The position numbers and the translations under genes were made by a program. The notes below the pieces were generated by a model. It was given only the letters and a program-made list of their open reading frames with translations, did no database searches and was not told the DNA's origin. Positions 42,055 to 50,901 of a stretch of 64,000 bases of DNA are shown here, in pieces (positions within the stretch are counted from its first letter, which is position 1; each line of letters opens with the position of its first letter). The DNA is from Anaerolineaceae bacterium (lineage in GTDB: Bacteria; Chloroflexota; Anaerolineae; Promineifilales; Promineifilaceae), in NCBI GenBank assembly GCA_002699125.1, contig PABI01000049.1, positions 55,543-119,542 on the forward strand, read 5' to 3'.

Positions 42055-45000
42055 ATGGACACTGAACGTCATCTGCCAGCTTCCGCGTCTTCTGCCCGAC
42101 TTTCCTTTTTCTCAGCCCACCTTTCTTTTTTTCTTCTGACCTTCATTGGCTGGCTGGCGGCGAGCCGCATTTTGTATGAGGCATTGTTCCCCCGCTGGCT
42201 GTGGTTGGGACGGCCGTTTATCACCCTCACCCTTACCGCTGTTTTCACCTTTGTTACCTGGCTGCTGTGGCAGCGCGGGCCAGAGCGATTGGTTTCGCCC
42301 GTAGTGCTGTCGCCGCTGCTGCTCAACCTGGTTTACCTGGCCGATCCGGCGGTGGATTTGGGGCGCAGCCGCTTCATTTTTGGCGCGGCGCTGTGGTTGG
42401 TGCTGCTGTTTGGGTCGGCAAGGCGGTGGCGGGCGCAAGCGGCCGTTTGGCGCTGGTTAGGTCCGCTGCTGGTGGGGCTGGCCCTGCTGCCAGTCTACCT
42501 GAGCACCATGTCGCGCACGGTGGGGCAGGCGGACACGTTTGAATTCCAGGTAGTGGCGCCGCAGTTGGGCATTGCTCACCCGACCGGCTATCCGCTCTAT
42601 TTGCTGCTGGGCAAGCTGTTTAGCCTGCTGCCGTTTGGCTCGGTGGCCTGGCGGATTAATGTGGGTACGGCCGTTCTGGCCACCATCGCGCTTATCTTCT
42701 TTTTTAAGTTTTTGTGGGAATTGTGGGGTGAGGCGGAAACGGCCGTGCTTGGTGCCGTCGTCATGGGCCTCACTAGCACCTTCTGGAGCCAGGCGATTGC
42801 TGCTGAGGTTTATGCCCTGCACGCGCTCATCATTTGTGTGGCGCTTTGGCTCATGCGGTGGGCTGGAGATTGGAGATTGGAGATTGGAAATTTGCAGGGA
42901 ATTTCAAACCCTCTGCGATCCTTCGATGATGCTGAGGATAAGCCTCCGCGTTCTCTGCGGTTAAATCTTTTGCTTCTGGCATTTGTGATTGGTTTGGGTT
43001 TGACCAATCATCTGACCACTGTTTTTTTGCTGCCACCGGCAGTGCTTGCCGTGGTTTTGGCTCTGTGGAACGGAAAAAGCGGAACGCAGAGTGGCGCAGA
43101 GAAGGCACAGAGTTTCACAGAGAAACTGAATACTGTACGCGAAGCGGTCGCGCAACGACATTACCGATTACTGATCACCGATCACCGATTACTGATAAAA
43201 ATAGCCCTTGCTTTCGCCGCGCCGCTGCTCCTCTACCTCTACCTGCCCCTGCGCTGGCAGGCGGTGAACGGGGAGCCGATGGGATTTGGCCGCTTTGTCG
43301 ATTGGGTGGTGGGCGGCCGTTTTCAAGGGGCACTGCAATGGGGAGCATGGCTTAATGATTTAGGCCGCTACGGCATTGTCGGGCGGCTGTTTGTAGACAA
43401 TTGGGGCGAGTTCAACCTGGTGTTGGCGCTGCTGGGATTGGGTTATTTGGCGTGGCGGCAGTGGCGGCTGGCGCTAGTGCTGGGTATTACCTGGTTGGGC
43501 TTTACTTTTTACTGCCTCAACTATTACGTACCTGATTTGGCTGTCTTCCTCATTCCGGCACAGTTAGTTGTGGGACTGTTTTGGGCCAGCGGCGTAACGG
43601 CCGTTTTCCACCTCATCACCCAGCGCCTGAACCACGACAGCAAGCCATTGGTGCCGCTGGTGCGCACGGCCGTTTTGCTCCTCATTCTCCTGCCCACCTT
43701 ACTGCTGGCGGTGAACAATCGCGCCCGGCTGGACACTTCACAGGCTGACGGCCGTACCGCGTGGGGGCTAGGCGTCTTGCAGCAGCCCCTCGCCCAAAAC
43801 GCCGCTATACTGGCCGACAGCGACAAATTCCCGCCGCTCTACTATTTGCAGCAGGCCGAAGGGCTGCGACCCGACCTGGAGATTATGGTCCTGCCCGATG
43901 AAGCAGCGTACCGTGCCGAGCTGGACGCGCGGCTGGCCGCCGGGCAGACGGTCTATTTGGCCCGCTTCCTACCGGGATTGGCGGGCATCTACCATTTACG
44001 TGCCGTTGGCCCATTAACCGAAGTGCGTACTGAACCGTTGCTGGAACGGCCGTCCACCGTTGACCCCGTGCAGATAGATTTTGGTCCCATGCAGCTCGTT
44101 GGCGTGGGCATTGAGCTAGAAGATCCGAGTGATCCGACGGCAACGGCCGTTACCCTGGTGTGGCAAACCGAGACGCCCATCACTGAAACGCGGCACATTT
44201 TTGTGCGCTGGGTTGGAGGCAGTTACGTTGGCGAACCAGACGTGGCCACTGGGCAGCACGCCGTCCACAACAACTACCCTACCGTCGCCTGGCGGCCGGG
44301 CGAACTGGTAGTGGATTTACACAGCTGGCCCCGCCCGCTGCTGGCCGAGGCGCAAACGCTGAATTTGCAGGTGGCTGTCGTCCCGCCCTTCACGCCACCG
44401 AGCGAGTTGGATTGGCAAGATGTGACCAGCCACGGCTTCGGTACGGCACCGGCACGCCAACTGGCCCAGCCGGTGCGGGCGCAGGTGGGCACGGCGCTGC
44501 TCAACAGCATAGAAATGCCGTCGCAAATTCGGCCGGAGTCATCGCTGCCGGTTTTGTTTGCCGGGGATGGTAGCTCAGCCAGCCTGGATTTTTCGCTGCG
44601 GGAAAATGTGCTGCCCCTGCCGCAGCCGGGATTGGCTCCGGAAATCATGGTGCCAGCGGGACGCTCCTTTACCAACCAGTTGAGTGTTGAGACGCCAACG
44701 GCAAACGGCCGTTACCAACTCCTGGCCGAACATCCCTCAGGACAGGCGCAGTGTGGCTGGATGCGCCCCGTCACGAGCTTTTGCGTGGTGGGCGAGGTAT
44801 TCGTGAGCGGCGTGCCGCTGCCTGAAGGAGCCACCAACTTTGAGGACAAAATCGCCCTGCTCGGTGTAGACTTGCCAGACAACACTTTGCAGCCGGGCGG
44901 CTTGCTGGACATCTCGCTCACCTGGCAGGCACTTGCTCCGCTGAAGGAAGATTACACCGTTTTCGTTCAAGTGCTGGACGCCAATGACCAGATTGTCGGG

Positions 45001-45231
45001 CAAATTGACAGTTGGCCGGTACAGGGTACATTCCCCACCAGCCAGTGGACGCCGGGCGAACCGGTAGTGGACCATTACCGGGTACAGTTGGCCGGCGAAC
45101 TGCCGCCAGGGCCGTACCGGGTGCAGGTGGGTTTTTACCTGCTGCAAACCCTGCGCCGGCTTTCTGTTTTGGATGGCACAGGAACGGCCGTTGATGATAA
45201 ACTGCTCATAACCGGCCTGACGGTGGAGTAA
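42055..45231 (+). CDS. DUF2723 (TMEM260-like) membrane protein, possible glycosyltransferase
   Basis: 1058 residues from the ATG at 42055; the longer frame upstream covers the divergent promoter and a repeat. About 12 membrane segments in the first ~600 residues. The DUF2723 block is TVGQADTFEFQVVAPQLGIA, then HPTGYPLYLLLGKL and SQAIAAEVYALHAL. The acidic residue in QAD-x-FEF recalls GT-C type enzymes that use lipid-linked sugars. The C-terminal ~450 residues are extracellular and beta-rich. Residues ~269-304 and ~339-382 are encoded by dispersed repeats and look like late insertions into loops. Ten copies of ACGGCCGT make this one of the densest genes. Confidence 0.87.
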   Translation: MDTERHLPASASSARLSFFSAHLSFFLLTFIGWLAASRILYEALFPRWLWLGRPFITLTLTAVFTFVTWLLWQRGPERLVSPVVLSPLLLNLVYLADPAVDLGRSRFIFGAALWLVLLFGSARRWRAQAAVWRWLGPLLVGLALLPVYLSTMSRTVGQADTFEFQVVAPQLGIAHPTGYPLYLLLGKLFSLLPFGSVAWRINVGTAVLATIALIFFFKFLWELWGEAETAVLGAVVMGLTSTFWSQAIAAEVYALHALIICVALWLMRWAGDWRLEIGNLQGISNPLRSFDDAEDKPPRSLRLNLLLLAFVIGLGLTNHLTTVFLLPPAVLAVVLALWNGKSGTQSGAEKAQSFTEKLNTVREAVAQRHYRLLITDHRLLIKIALAFAAPLLLYLYLPLRWQAVNGEPMGFGRFVDWVVGGRFQGALQWGAWLNDLGRYGIVGRLFVDNWGEFNLVLALLGLGYLAWRQWRLALVLGITWLGFTFYCLNYYVPDLAVFLIPAQLVVGLFWASGVTAVFHLITQRLNHDSKPLVPLVRTAVLLLILLPTLLLAVNNRARLDTSQADGRTAWGLGVLQQPLAQNAAILADSDKFPPLYYLQQAEGLRPDLEIMVLPDEAAYRAELDARLAAGQTVYLARFLPGLAGIYHLRAVGPLTEVRTEPLLERPSTVDPVQIDFGPMQLVGVGIELEDPSDPTATAVTLVWQTETPITETRHIFVRWVGGSYVGEPDVATGQHAVHNNYPTVAWRPGELVVDLHSWPRPLLAEAQTLNLQVAVVPPFTPPSELDWQDVTSHGFGTAPARQLAQPVRAQVGTALLNSIEMPSQIRPESSLPVLFAGDGSSASLDFSLRENVLPLPQPGLAPEIMVPAGRSFTNQLSVETPTANGRYQLLAEHPSGQAQCGWMRPVTSFCVVGEVFVSGVPLPEGATNFEDKIALLGVDLPDNTLQPGGLLDISLTWQALAPLKEDYTVFVQVLDANDQIVGQIDSWPVQGTFPTSQWTPGEPVVDHYRVQLAGELPPGPYRVQVGFYLLQTLRRLSVLDGTGTAVDDKLLITGLTVE
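42861..42966. repeat. Dispersed-repeat fragments inside the DUF2723 gene, block 1
   Basis: A GGAGATTGGAGATTGGAGAT tandem (three units) is followed by CCTCCGCGTTCTCTGCGG, a piece of the CCGCGGAGA intergenic family. The frame stays open and encodes a short polar loop (DWRLEIGNLQ, then KPPRSLRLN). Confidence 0.8.
43071..43199. repeat. Dispersed-repeat fragments inside the DUF2723 gene, block 2
   Basis: AACGCAGAGTGGCGCAGAGAAG is an intergenic-type CGCAGAG repeat half, then ATTACTGATCACCGATCACC-type tandem units follow. The reading frame is kept through both. The encoded residues (about 339-382) are polar and unlike the membrane segments on either side. Confidence 0.75.
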
Positions 45232-45236
45232 AAGAT

Positions 45237-45300
45237 TCACCGCGGAGAATGCGGAGTTTTTTAATTTCTTCTCTGCGATCTCTGCGCCCTCCGCGGTAAA
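45237..45300. repeat. CCGCGGAGA-type inverted repeat
   Basis: Arms CACCGCGGAGAATGCGGAG and CTCTGCGCCCTCCGCGGTA around a T-rich loop. It fills the gap between the DUF2723 stop and the channel-like gene start. Confidence 0.85.
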
Positions 45301-45308
45301 AAAACCAA

Positions 45309-46391
45309 ATGCACACAAGAACACAAAAGCGAAATCAGCAAAACAGACACGGTCGTATACGGCGGCTGCGGGCCATTTGGCGGGATACGCTGCTGCTGGT
45401 GCGCGAATTTATACGGCCGTTAACCTTCTTCGCCCTGGCGATCATTGGTGGTGGGCTACTTTACTTTCAATTGGCTCGTTTTTTTGGCGAGGATGTGGGC
45501 AGCAATAATTTGATGGAAGCCACCTACCAGGTGCTGGGTCTGACATTTTTGCAGCCGCTGGGCGATCATCTGCCGGAGCATGTGCCGCTGCAGCTGTTTT
45601 ATTTCATCATGCCCTTGATTGGTATCTCTATTCTGGCCCAGGGGCTGGCTGATTTTGGACTTCTCTTTTTTAATCGGCGCGAGCGCAGCAAGGAGTGGGA
45701 AATGGCCGTAGCCTCGACTTTTCAAAATCATATTGTGCTGGTGGGCCTGGGGCACCTGGGCTACCGGGTGACGAAAAATTTGTTTGAGCTGGATCGGGAC
45801 GTGGCTGTGATTGAGCTAAACCCGGACGAAGATTTGATTGCCGAAGCGCAGGCGATGGGCATCCCCGTTTTGAAGGATGATGCCCGGCGCGAGGTGGCGC
45901 TGCACGCCGCCGGGGTGCCCAAAGCGCGAGCCATCATTTTATGCACCCAAAACGACAGCATGAACCTGCAAATTGCCTTCAAGGCGCGTCGCCTGAATCC
46001 GCAGATTCGCGTGGTGCTGCGTATTTTTGACGACGATTTTGGCCATTCGTTGCAAGATCAATTTGGCTTCCGTGCCATGAGCGCCACGGGCATGGCCGCC
46101 CCCACTTTTGCCGCCGCTGCCGCTGATGTGGACGTCACCCGTCCCATTACCGTGGAGGGGGAGGCGCTCAGCCTGGCCCGGCTCAAACTGGAGAGTGCGT
46201 CCGGCCTGCTGGACCTTTCGGTGTCTGAAATTGAGCAAAATTATGATGTGAGCGTGGTGCTGCTGCGGGAAGACGGCCGTTCCGACTTCCACCCCGCCGG
46301 CGCGCGCAAACTGCAACAAGGGCACGTCCTCGGTGTCCTCGGTGGCCCGGAGCAAATTAACCGCCTGGTGGATGCTAACTACGAACGATAA
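45309..46391 (+). CDS. Channel-like membrane protein with TrkA-N/TrkA-C domains
   Basis: 360 residues. Two membrane segments (LTFFALAIIGGGLLYFQLA and LQLFYFIMPLIGISILAQGL) flank a pore-like loop, followed by a cytoplasmic TrkA-N domain (HIVLVGLGHLGYRVTKNL, then VAVIELNPDED) with an intact dinucleotide loop and a TrkA-C end. This is the plan of two-helix K+ channels with an RCK. However, the loop reads LTFLQPLGDHLPEH and has no TVGYG filter, so ion selectivity, or channel function itself, is uncertain. The start follows the intergenic repeat closely and has no clear ribosome site. Confidence 0.82.
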   Translation: MHTRTQKRNQQNRHGRIRRLRAIWRDTLLLVREFIRPLTFFALAIIGGGLLYFQLARFFGEDVGSNNLMEATYQVLGLTFLQPLGDHLPEHVPLQLFYFIMPLIGISILAQGLADFGLLFFNRRERSKEWEMAVASTFQNHIVLVGLGHLGYRVTKNLFELDRDVAVIELNPDEDLIAEAQAMGIPVLKDDARREVALHAAGVPKARAIILCTQNDSMNLQIAFKARRLNPQIRVVLRIFDDDFGHSLQDQFGFRAMSATGMAAPTFAAAAADVDVTRPITVEGEALSLARLKLESASGLLDLSVSEIEQNYDVSVVLLREDGRSDFHPAGARKLQQGHVLGVLGGPEQINRLVDANYER

Positions 46392-46396
46392 AAGAG

Positions 46397-46459
46397 AGTG
46401 AAAAGTAAAAAGTGAAAAGTGACCACCACTTTTTACTTTTCACTAATCACTTTTCACTG
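46397..46459. repeat. GTGAAAAGTAAAAAG-type inverted repeat
   Basis: Runs of GTGAAAAGTAAAAAGTGAAA and their complement CTTTTTACTTTTCACT face each other. It lies directly after the channel-like gene. A relative is at 50902-50959. Confidence 0.85.
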
Positions 46460-46551
46460 TCCCTCAAATCTACACGAGCTATCACAAACCTCTACACATT
46501 GCCTACACATTTGCCTGTTACGCTTTTTGCTGTAACTGAAACCCTCAGTTG

Positions 46552-46576
46552 TCATTCCCGCGAAGGCGGGAATGAC
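46552..46576. repeat. TCATTCCCGCGAAGGCGGGAATGA palindrome
   Basis: Near-perfect short palindrome TCATTCCCGC / GCGGGAATGA, a common type of bacterial intergenic repeat. A longer relative lies at 57604-57670. Confidence 0.85.
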
Positions 46577-46616
46577 ATATAGACCAGTGAGGTTTCTAAT
46601 AAAGCGGAGGTAGGAA

Positions 46617-47129
46617 ATGCGTAAAAGAATTAAGCGGTTGATCAAGGGATTGTTGAAGACAGGTGCTTTGTTTGTTCTTGTTGGTATTGGCGTCATCATT
46701 GGTTTGATAATCGGCGTGAATACGGCCGATCGCGGCGAAACGATTGTCATCCGTGGTGATGGGTTTAGCCAACTGGGAAATGAGCTGGCGCCTGTGATTG
46801 AGCAGCGTGTTGAAGAACAGGTTGTACGCCAGGTCGAAGAGCGGTTTGAGCAGCGGATTGAGATTCCACCCATTCCCACGATCCCGCCAATCCCGACCGT
46901 CCCACCGATTCCGGCCATTCCTACCATTCCACCTATTCCTACGATTCCGCCCATCCCGGAGATAGCGCCACATACCATCCATATTGAGCATGCCCCTTCC
47001 TTTTTAGAGGTGGTAAACGGCATTGGCACCGTTCTGGCTTCGCTGGGCTTGATTGGCTTGGGCGTGGTGATGATTGTGCGCGGTCGGCGCGCGCCGAAAG
47101 AAAAGACGCCAGAATCGCTGAACAAGTAA
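46617..47129 (+). CDS. Membrane protein with proline-rich PPIPTI repeats
   Basis: 170 residues, no known family. A membrane helix (ALFVLVGIGVIIGLIIGV) lies near residues 17-35, a polar coiled part with VEEQVVRQVEERFEQRIE near 65-82, then a run of PPIPTI/VPPIPA units (about residues 83-113). A second helix (VLASLGLIGLGVVMIV) and a basic tail close it. The GGAGG-type ribosome site before the ATG supports the start. It lies about 140 nt before a two-component system and may be a surface-spanning sensor or stalk. The proline run is encoded by a short tandem repeat of about 15-18 nt. Confidence 0.65.
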   Translation: MRKRIKRLIKGLLKTGALFVLVGIGVIIGLIIGVNTADRGETIVIRGDGFSQLGNELAPVIEQRVEEQVVRQVEERFEQRIEIPPIPTIPPIPTVPPIPAIPTIPPIPTIPPIPEIAPHTIHIEHAPSFLEVVNGIGTVLASLGLIGLGVVMIVRGRRAPKEKTPESLNK

Positions 47130-47140
47130 GGAAGTTACCA

Positions 47141-47235
47141 AACCTGACAGGCTTACACAGGAAATTAGTGGGAAATGGTTCTTTGCAATGCAAAATAAGC
47201 CCGATTTCACGCTCGTTTTGTAAACCTGTCAGGTT
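47141..47235. repeat. AACCTGACAGG/AACCTGTCAGGTT inverted arms
   Basis: AACCTGACAGGCTT at 47141-47154 and AACCTGTCAGGTT at 47223-47235 can pair over about 70 nt. It lies in the leader of the response regulator gene. Confidence 0.6.
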
Positions 47236-47271
47236 CATCCCCCAATCTCTTATGATAAAATCTCCAAACTG

Positions 47272-47970
47272 ATGAGCGATAAAATCCTGATTGTCGAAGA
47301 TGAAGTACGGATTGTGCGCACCTTGCGGCTCTATTTGGAGCAGGCAGGGTTTGCTGTGACGGCCGTTCACGATGGCGCGCAGGCAGTTCCGGCATTCCGG
47401 CAGGAACGGCCGTCGCTCGTTTTGCTCGATCTCAATCTGCCCGGTCAGGACGGGCTGGACGTCTGCCGCAGTTTGCGCCGCCTGGGGGACGTGCCCATCA
47501 TCATGCTCACCGCCCGGACCGAAGAGATGGACCGCCTGATTGGCCTGGAGCTGGGGGCCGATGATTACATCAGCAAGCCGTTTTCGCCGCGCGAGGTGGT
47601 AGCCCGGGTTCGCGCCGTGCTGCGTCGTACGCAGGGCAGCCTGACCAACGCCAACCTGCTGCAAGCCGGGGCGCTCCAGCTTGATTTGGCCGCTTACCGC
47701 GTCTGGGTCGATGGGCATTTGCTGGACCTGACGCAAACCGAATTTGAGCTGTTGGCGACGCTGATGCGCCACAAGGGGCACGTGCTCAGCCGGGCACAAT
47801 TATTGCAGGCGCTCCAGGGCGTGGCTCACGAGGAGCTGGAGCGGGCCATTGACCAGCACATCAAAAATGTGCGGCGCAAGCTCAAAGAGGCGGTGGGGGA
47901 TGTGACCATCATCAACACGATTTATGGCGTGGGCTACCGGCTGGACGAGGTGGAGCTGCCTCATGCGTGA
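47272..47970 (+). CDS. OmpR-family response regulator
   Basis: 232 residues. The receiver domain (1-120) has the acidic pair in ILIVEDEVRIV, the phospho-acceptor Asp53 in LVLLDLNLPGQDG, MLTAR and the Lys in DDYISKPFSPREV. The C-terminal winged helix (about 130-230) has LTQTEFELLATLMRHKGHVLS and IKNVRRKLKE, as in OmpR/PhoB proteins. Its stop overlaps the start of the histidine kinase by 8 nt (ATGCGTGA), so the two form a co-translated two-component pair. Confidence 0.95.
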   Translation: MSDKILIVEDEVRIVRTLRLYLEQAGFAVTAVHDGAQAVPAFRQERPSLVLLDLNLPGQDGLDVCRSLRRLGDVPIIMLTARTEEMDRLIGLELGADDYISKPFSPREVVARVRAVLRRTQGSLTNANLLQAGALQLDLAAYRVWVDGHLLDLTQTEFELLATLMRHKGHVLSRAQLLQALQGVAHEELERAIDQHIKNVRRKLKEAVGDVTIINTIYGVGYRLDEVELPHA

Positions 47971-49609
47971 GCGATTGAACAAATTACGGCCGTCTTATTG
48001 GCTGCGTCGTCTATTTAAACGGCGGCAGGGGCGCGGCGTCTCGCCCAAAGAGTGGCGCTTCGGCGATGAGCTGATTGTGCTTAAAGAAGAGACAACGCGC
48101 TTTGGTCGGCTGAGACGGCCGTTTCGCTGGTTGAGACGGCCGTTTGGTTGGCTGTGGCGCATACTGGGCTGGCTGTTCCGCTTGCTGCACCGCGCCTGGG
48201 GCCGCTTCCGCTGGATGACACGCAGCCTCTGGTTCCGGCTGATGGGCGCCTTTGCCGTCGTCATCTTCCTCATGCTATTTATTGTGACCAACGTAGTGGG
48301 AGAAATTACCTCACGTGCCTTTGGCCAATACATCGACCAGCGCAACAACTACATTCGCACCGTTTTGCCCACCATGGTTGCCCCAGACAGTTTAGATGAT
48401 GCCGAAATCATTATCCGCGGCGACCAGGTCATCATTCAACGTCCTCAATTTGAGCCGCTGCCAACCCTCGAACCGCTTGAAGCCACCGAATCGCGTGAAC
48501 TTCTGCCGGAAAGCGACCTGCCTGAGCTCTCTCCAGAAGCCGTGCCAACGATTGCTCCCAACTTTGAACCAACTATTGAAGATACCAGAGTCGTGGCCGA
48601 AATCGGCGAGCAGGTTATTGTCGAAGAGGTGATCAACATTCCTTTGCTGGATTTGCTGGCTCCCAATTCACCGGAGGCGCTGGGGCTTTCCTTTTTGTCT
48701 GATGTGCAGGAGGCGGCGCAAACGGCCGTTATCGCCGCCGGTGCTGTCTCGTTAGTCTTAGGCACGATCATCTTCTGGCAAATCACCCGGCCCATGTCGC
48801 AGATGCGGCGCGCCTCGCAGGCGCTGGCCGCGGGCGAGGCCGACGTGCGCGTGCCGGTGCGCTCACAGGATGAGCTGGGCAAAGTGGCCGAAGCGTTTAA
48901 CCAGATGGCCAGCAAGATTACCCAGCAGGAGCAGCAGCGGCGGCAGATGGTGGCCGATGTTGCTCACGAACTGCGCACGCCGCTTACCGTCATGCAGGCC
49001 AATCTGGAAGCGATGCTGGATGGTCTGCTGGAACCCAATCCCACTGAGCTGCAAGAGCTGAATGACGAGGTCCACCGCCTCAGCCGTCTCATCGATGATT
49101 TGCGTTTGCTTTCCCTGGCGGACTCTGGCCAACTGTCGTTGGCTTTGCAAAAAGTGGATGTGCGCGAGGTGACGGCAACAGTGGTGGCTCGATTGGCTCC
49201 CCTGGCCGACAGCCACAATGTGCGGCTGGTGGATGATGCCCCGGCGCAGCCGCTCTTCATTCAGGCCGATGCCGACCGGGTGCAGCAGGCGTTGACCAAC
49301 CTGGTGGCCAACGGCATTCGCCATACGCCGGAAGGGGGACGGGTGCGGGTGACGGCCGTTCAAGAAAAACAAACCGTCCACCTCTCCGTCATTGACAGCG
49401 GACCTGGCATCCCCGCTGCCGATCTGCCCTACGTCTTTGACCGCTTCTGGCGCGGCGACAAGTCGCGCAGCCGCCACAGCGGCGGCTCCGGCCTGGGGCT
49501 GGCCATCGTCAAGCAAATTGCCGAGCTGCACCAGGGACAGGTAGCGGTGCTTTCCCCGAACAACAGCGGCGCGATTTTCACCATTTCATTGCCTGCCAAC
49601 AATTCCTGA
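47963..49609 (+). CDS. Sensor histidine kinase, partner of the OmpR regulator
   Basis: 548 residues from the ATG at 47963. A long basic, aromatic N-terminal segment (about 30-85) includes a 7-residue duplication (LRRPFRW-LRRPFGW) created by a 21-bp direct repeat that carries ACGGCCGT. Membrane helix 1 is FAVVIFLMLFIVTNVVG. An outer domain with acidic and Pro/Glu-rich parts follows, then helix 2 near 260-280. A HAMP-type linker leads to the H-box VADVAHELRTPLTVMQANL with the phospho-His near residue 335, then NLVANGIRHTPEGG, DSGPGIPAADLPYVFDRF and GSGLGLAIVK. It probably senses an extracellular or membrane signal. Hairpin follows. Confidence 0.93.
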   Translation: MRERLNKLRPSYWLRRLFKRRQGRGVSPKEWRFGDELIVLKEETTRFGRLRRPFRWLRRPFGWLWRILGWLFRLLHRAWGRFRWMTRSLWFRLMGAFAVVIFLMLFIVTNVVGEITSRAFGQYIDQRNNYIRTVLPTMVAPDSLDDAEIIIRGDQVIIQRPQFEPLPTLEPLEATESRELLPESDLPELSPEAVPTIAPNFEPTIEDTRVVAEIGEQVIVEEVINIPLLDLLAPNSPEALGLSFLSDVQEAAQTAVIAAGAVSLVLGTIIFWQITRPMSQMRRASQALAAGEADVRVPVRSQDELGKVAEAFNQMASKITQQEQQRRQMVADVAHELRTPLTVMQANLEAMLDGLLEPNPTELQELNDEVHRLSRLIDDLRLLSLADSGQLSLALQKVDVREVTATVVARLAPLADSHNVRLVDDAPAQPLFIQADADRVQQALTNLVANGIRHTPEGGRVRVTAVQEKQTVHLSVIDSGPGIPAADLPYVFDRFWRGDKSRSRHSGGSGLGLAIVKQIAELHQGQVAVLSPNNSGAIFTISLPANNS

Positions 49610-49618
49610 AACAAACCT

Positions 49619-49690
49619 GTAGGGGCGGGACGGCGCGGTATGGTCTTGGAATAACAAAACAATCTGTTTCCGCGCCGTCTCGCCCCTACA
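49619..49690. repeat. TGTAGGGGCGGGACGGCGCGG-type hairpin
   Basis: Arms GTAGGGGCGGGACGGCGCGG and CCGCGCCGTCTCGCCCCTAC, about 20 bp and nearly perfect, around an AT-rich loop. It lies between converging genes and may act as a bidirectional terminator or transposition relic. Confidence 0.85.
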
Positions 49691-49698
49691 AACGCTGG

Positions 49699-50793
49699 TT
49701 ATGGCAGCGGTGGCGGCGCGAATTTCCAGACGCTGTTGCCTGCCTGGTTGCTTACCCAAACGTTGCCCATCGAATCAAACGCTACGGCCACCGGACGACT
49801 GAAACGGCCGCTATCCCCGCCAGTCCAATCAGTAATAAATTCCCCATCCGGCGTGAAGATTTCTACCCGGCCCCGGTCGTAATCGGTGATGTAAAGACGG
49901 CCGTCGGCATCAATGCCAATCCCTTCCGGTGTGCCGTTGGGATTGACTGCCATGCCCCAGGCCAGCAGGAAGTTCCCCGCGTTGTCAAACTTTTGCACCC
50001 GCTTGGTTTCATAATCAGCCACGTAAACGTTGCCTGCGGCGTCCACAGCGATGCCGGTGGGGTGCTGGAATTGGCCTTCGTCTGTGCCCCGGCTGCCAAA
50101 CTTGCGTAGGAAATTGCCGTCATTGTCGAATACTTGGATTTCGGGACGGCCGTCATCGGCAATGTACACGTTTCCAGCGGCGTCGATGGCAATACCGATG
50201 GCCCGCTTAAATTGGCCGTCGCGCAATCCTTCGCTGCCCCACTCGGTCACAAAATTGCTGCTGCTGTCGAACTTTTGAATGCGGAAGTTGCCGTTGTCCA
50301 CCACAAAAAGGTTATCGTTGGCGTCGATGGCAATGCCGCCGAAACCCAGCGAGTTGAATTCACCGGGACCGCTGCCCTGTGTGTCCCACGTTTGCACCAG
50401 CGTGCCATCACTGCTTAGCTTGAGCAAACGATCATTGCCCGCATCCAAAATGTACAAATTGTCCTGGCTGTCTACAGCGATCCCGTACGGATCTTTCAGA
50501 GAATCGGGGGCATCTTCAATGGCCAGCAGTTCCGTGAAGGCCGGTTCAGGGGTTGGGGTCATGGTTGGTTCCTCGGTAGCAGTTGGCGCAATGGTTGCCG
50601 TGGCGGTGGGTACAGGCGTGCTGCTGGGGGCAGCAGTGGCCGTTTCCGTTGGCTGCTCAGTAGAAGGGATGGTTGGCTCTGGTGTGGTGGTTGTTTGGGA
50701 AACGGCCGTTTCCGACCCACTCGCCCCACAAGCCAGCAAACCCGGCACAAGCAGCAGCGCCGCCCCAAAATAAAATATAGCTCTCCATTTCAT
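49699..50793 (-). CDS. NHL-repeat lipoprotein
   Basis: 364 residues from the ATG at 50791-50793. Lipoprotein signal MKWRAIFYFGAALLLVPGLLAC with Cys at residue 22 (the run is split by the cleavage site at LLAC). A Thr/Pro-rich linker (about 30-85) follows. The rest has about six NHL blades, with patterns such as PYGIAVDSQDNLYILDAGND, IAIDAAGNVYIADDGRPEIQ and VAFDSMGNVWVSNQAGNSV. It is likely an anchored, extracellular beta-propeller. Ligand unknown. Divergent from the HTH/NB-ARC gene. Confidence 0.87.
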   Translation of the reverse strand: MKWRAIFYFGAALLLVPGLLACGASGSETAVSQTTTTPEPTIPSTEQPTETATAAPSSTPVPTATATIAPTATEEPTMTPTPEPAFTELLAIEDAPDSLKDPYGIAVDSQDNLYILDAGNDRLLKLSSDGTLVQTWDTQGSGPGEFNSLGFGGIAIDANDNLFVVDNGNFRIQKFDSSSNFVTEWGSEGLRDGQFKRAIGIAIDAAGNVYIADDGRPEIQVFDNDGNFLRKFGSRGTDEGQFQHPTGIAVDAAGNVYVADYETKRVQKFDNAGNFLLAWGMAVNPNGTPEGIGIDADGRLYITDYDRGRVEIFTPDGEFITDWTGGDSGRFSRPVAVAFDSMGNVWVSNQAGNSVWKFAPPPLP

Positions 50794-50901
50794 TCGTACA
50801 CTCTCCAACTTATTGCTATGATCGAACAATTGCTGATGGTAACGTTGGCTTTGTGAAAAAAATGGTGCGAATTCGTACCAATTATTTGCAGAAGGAACCA
50901 G

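Noticed and set aside
46454..47125. Minus-strand frame rich in GGIVGIGGMVGM
   Set aside because: Mirror of the PPIPTI coding repeat; the plus strand has ribosome site and membrane helices.
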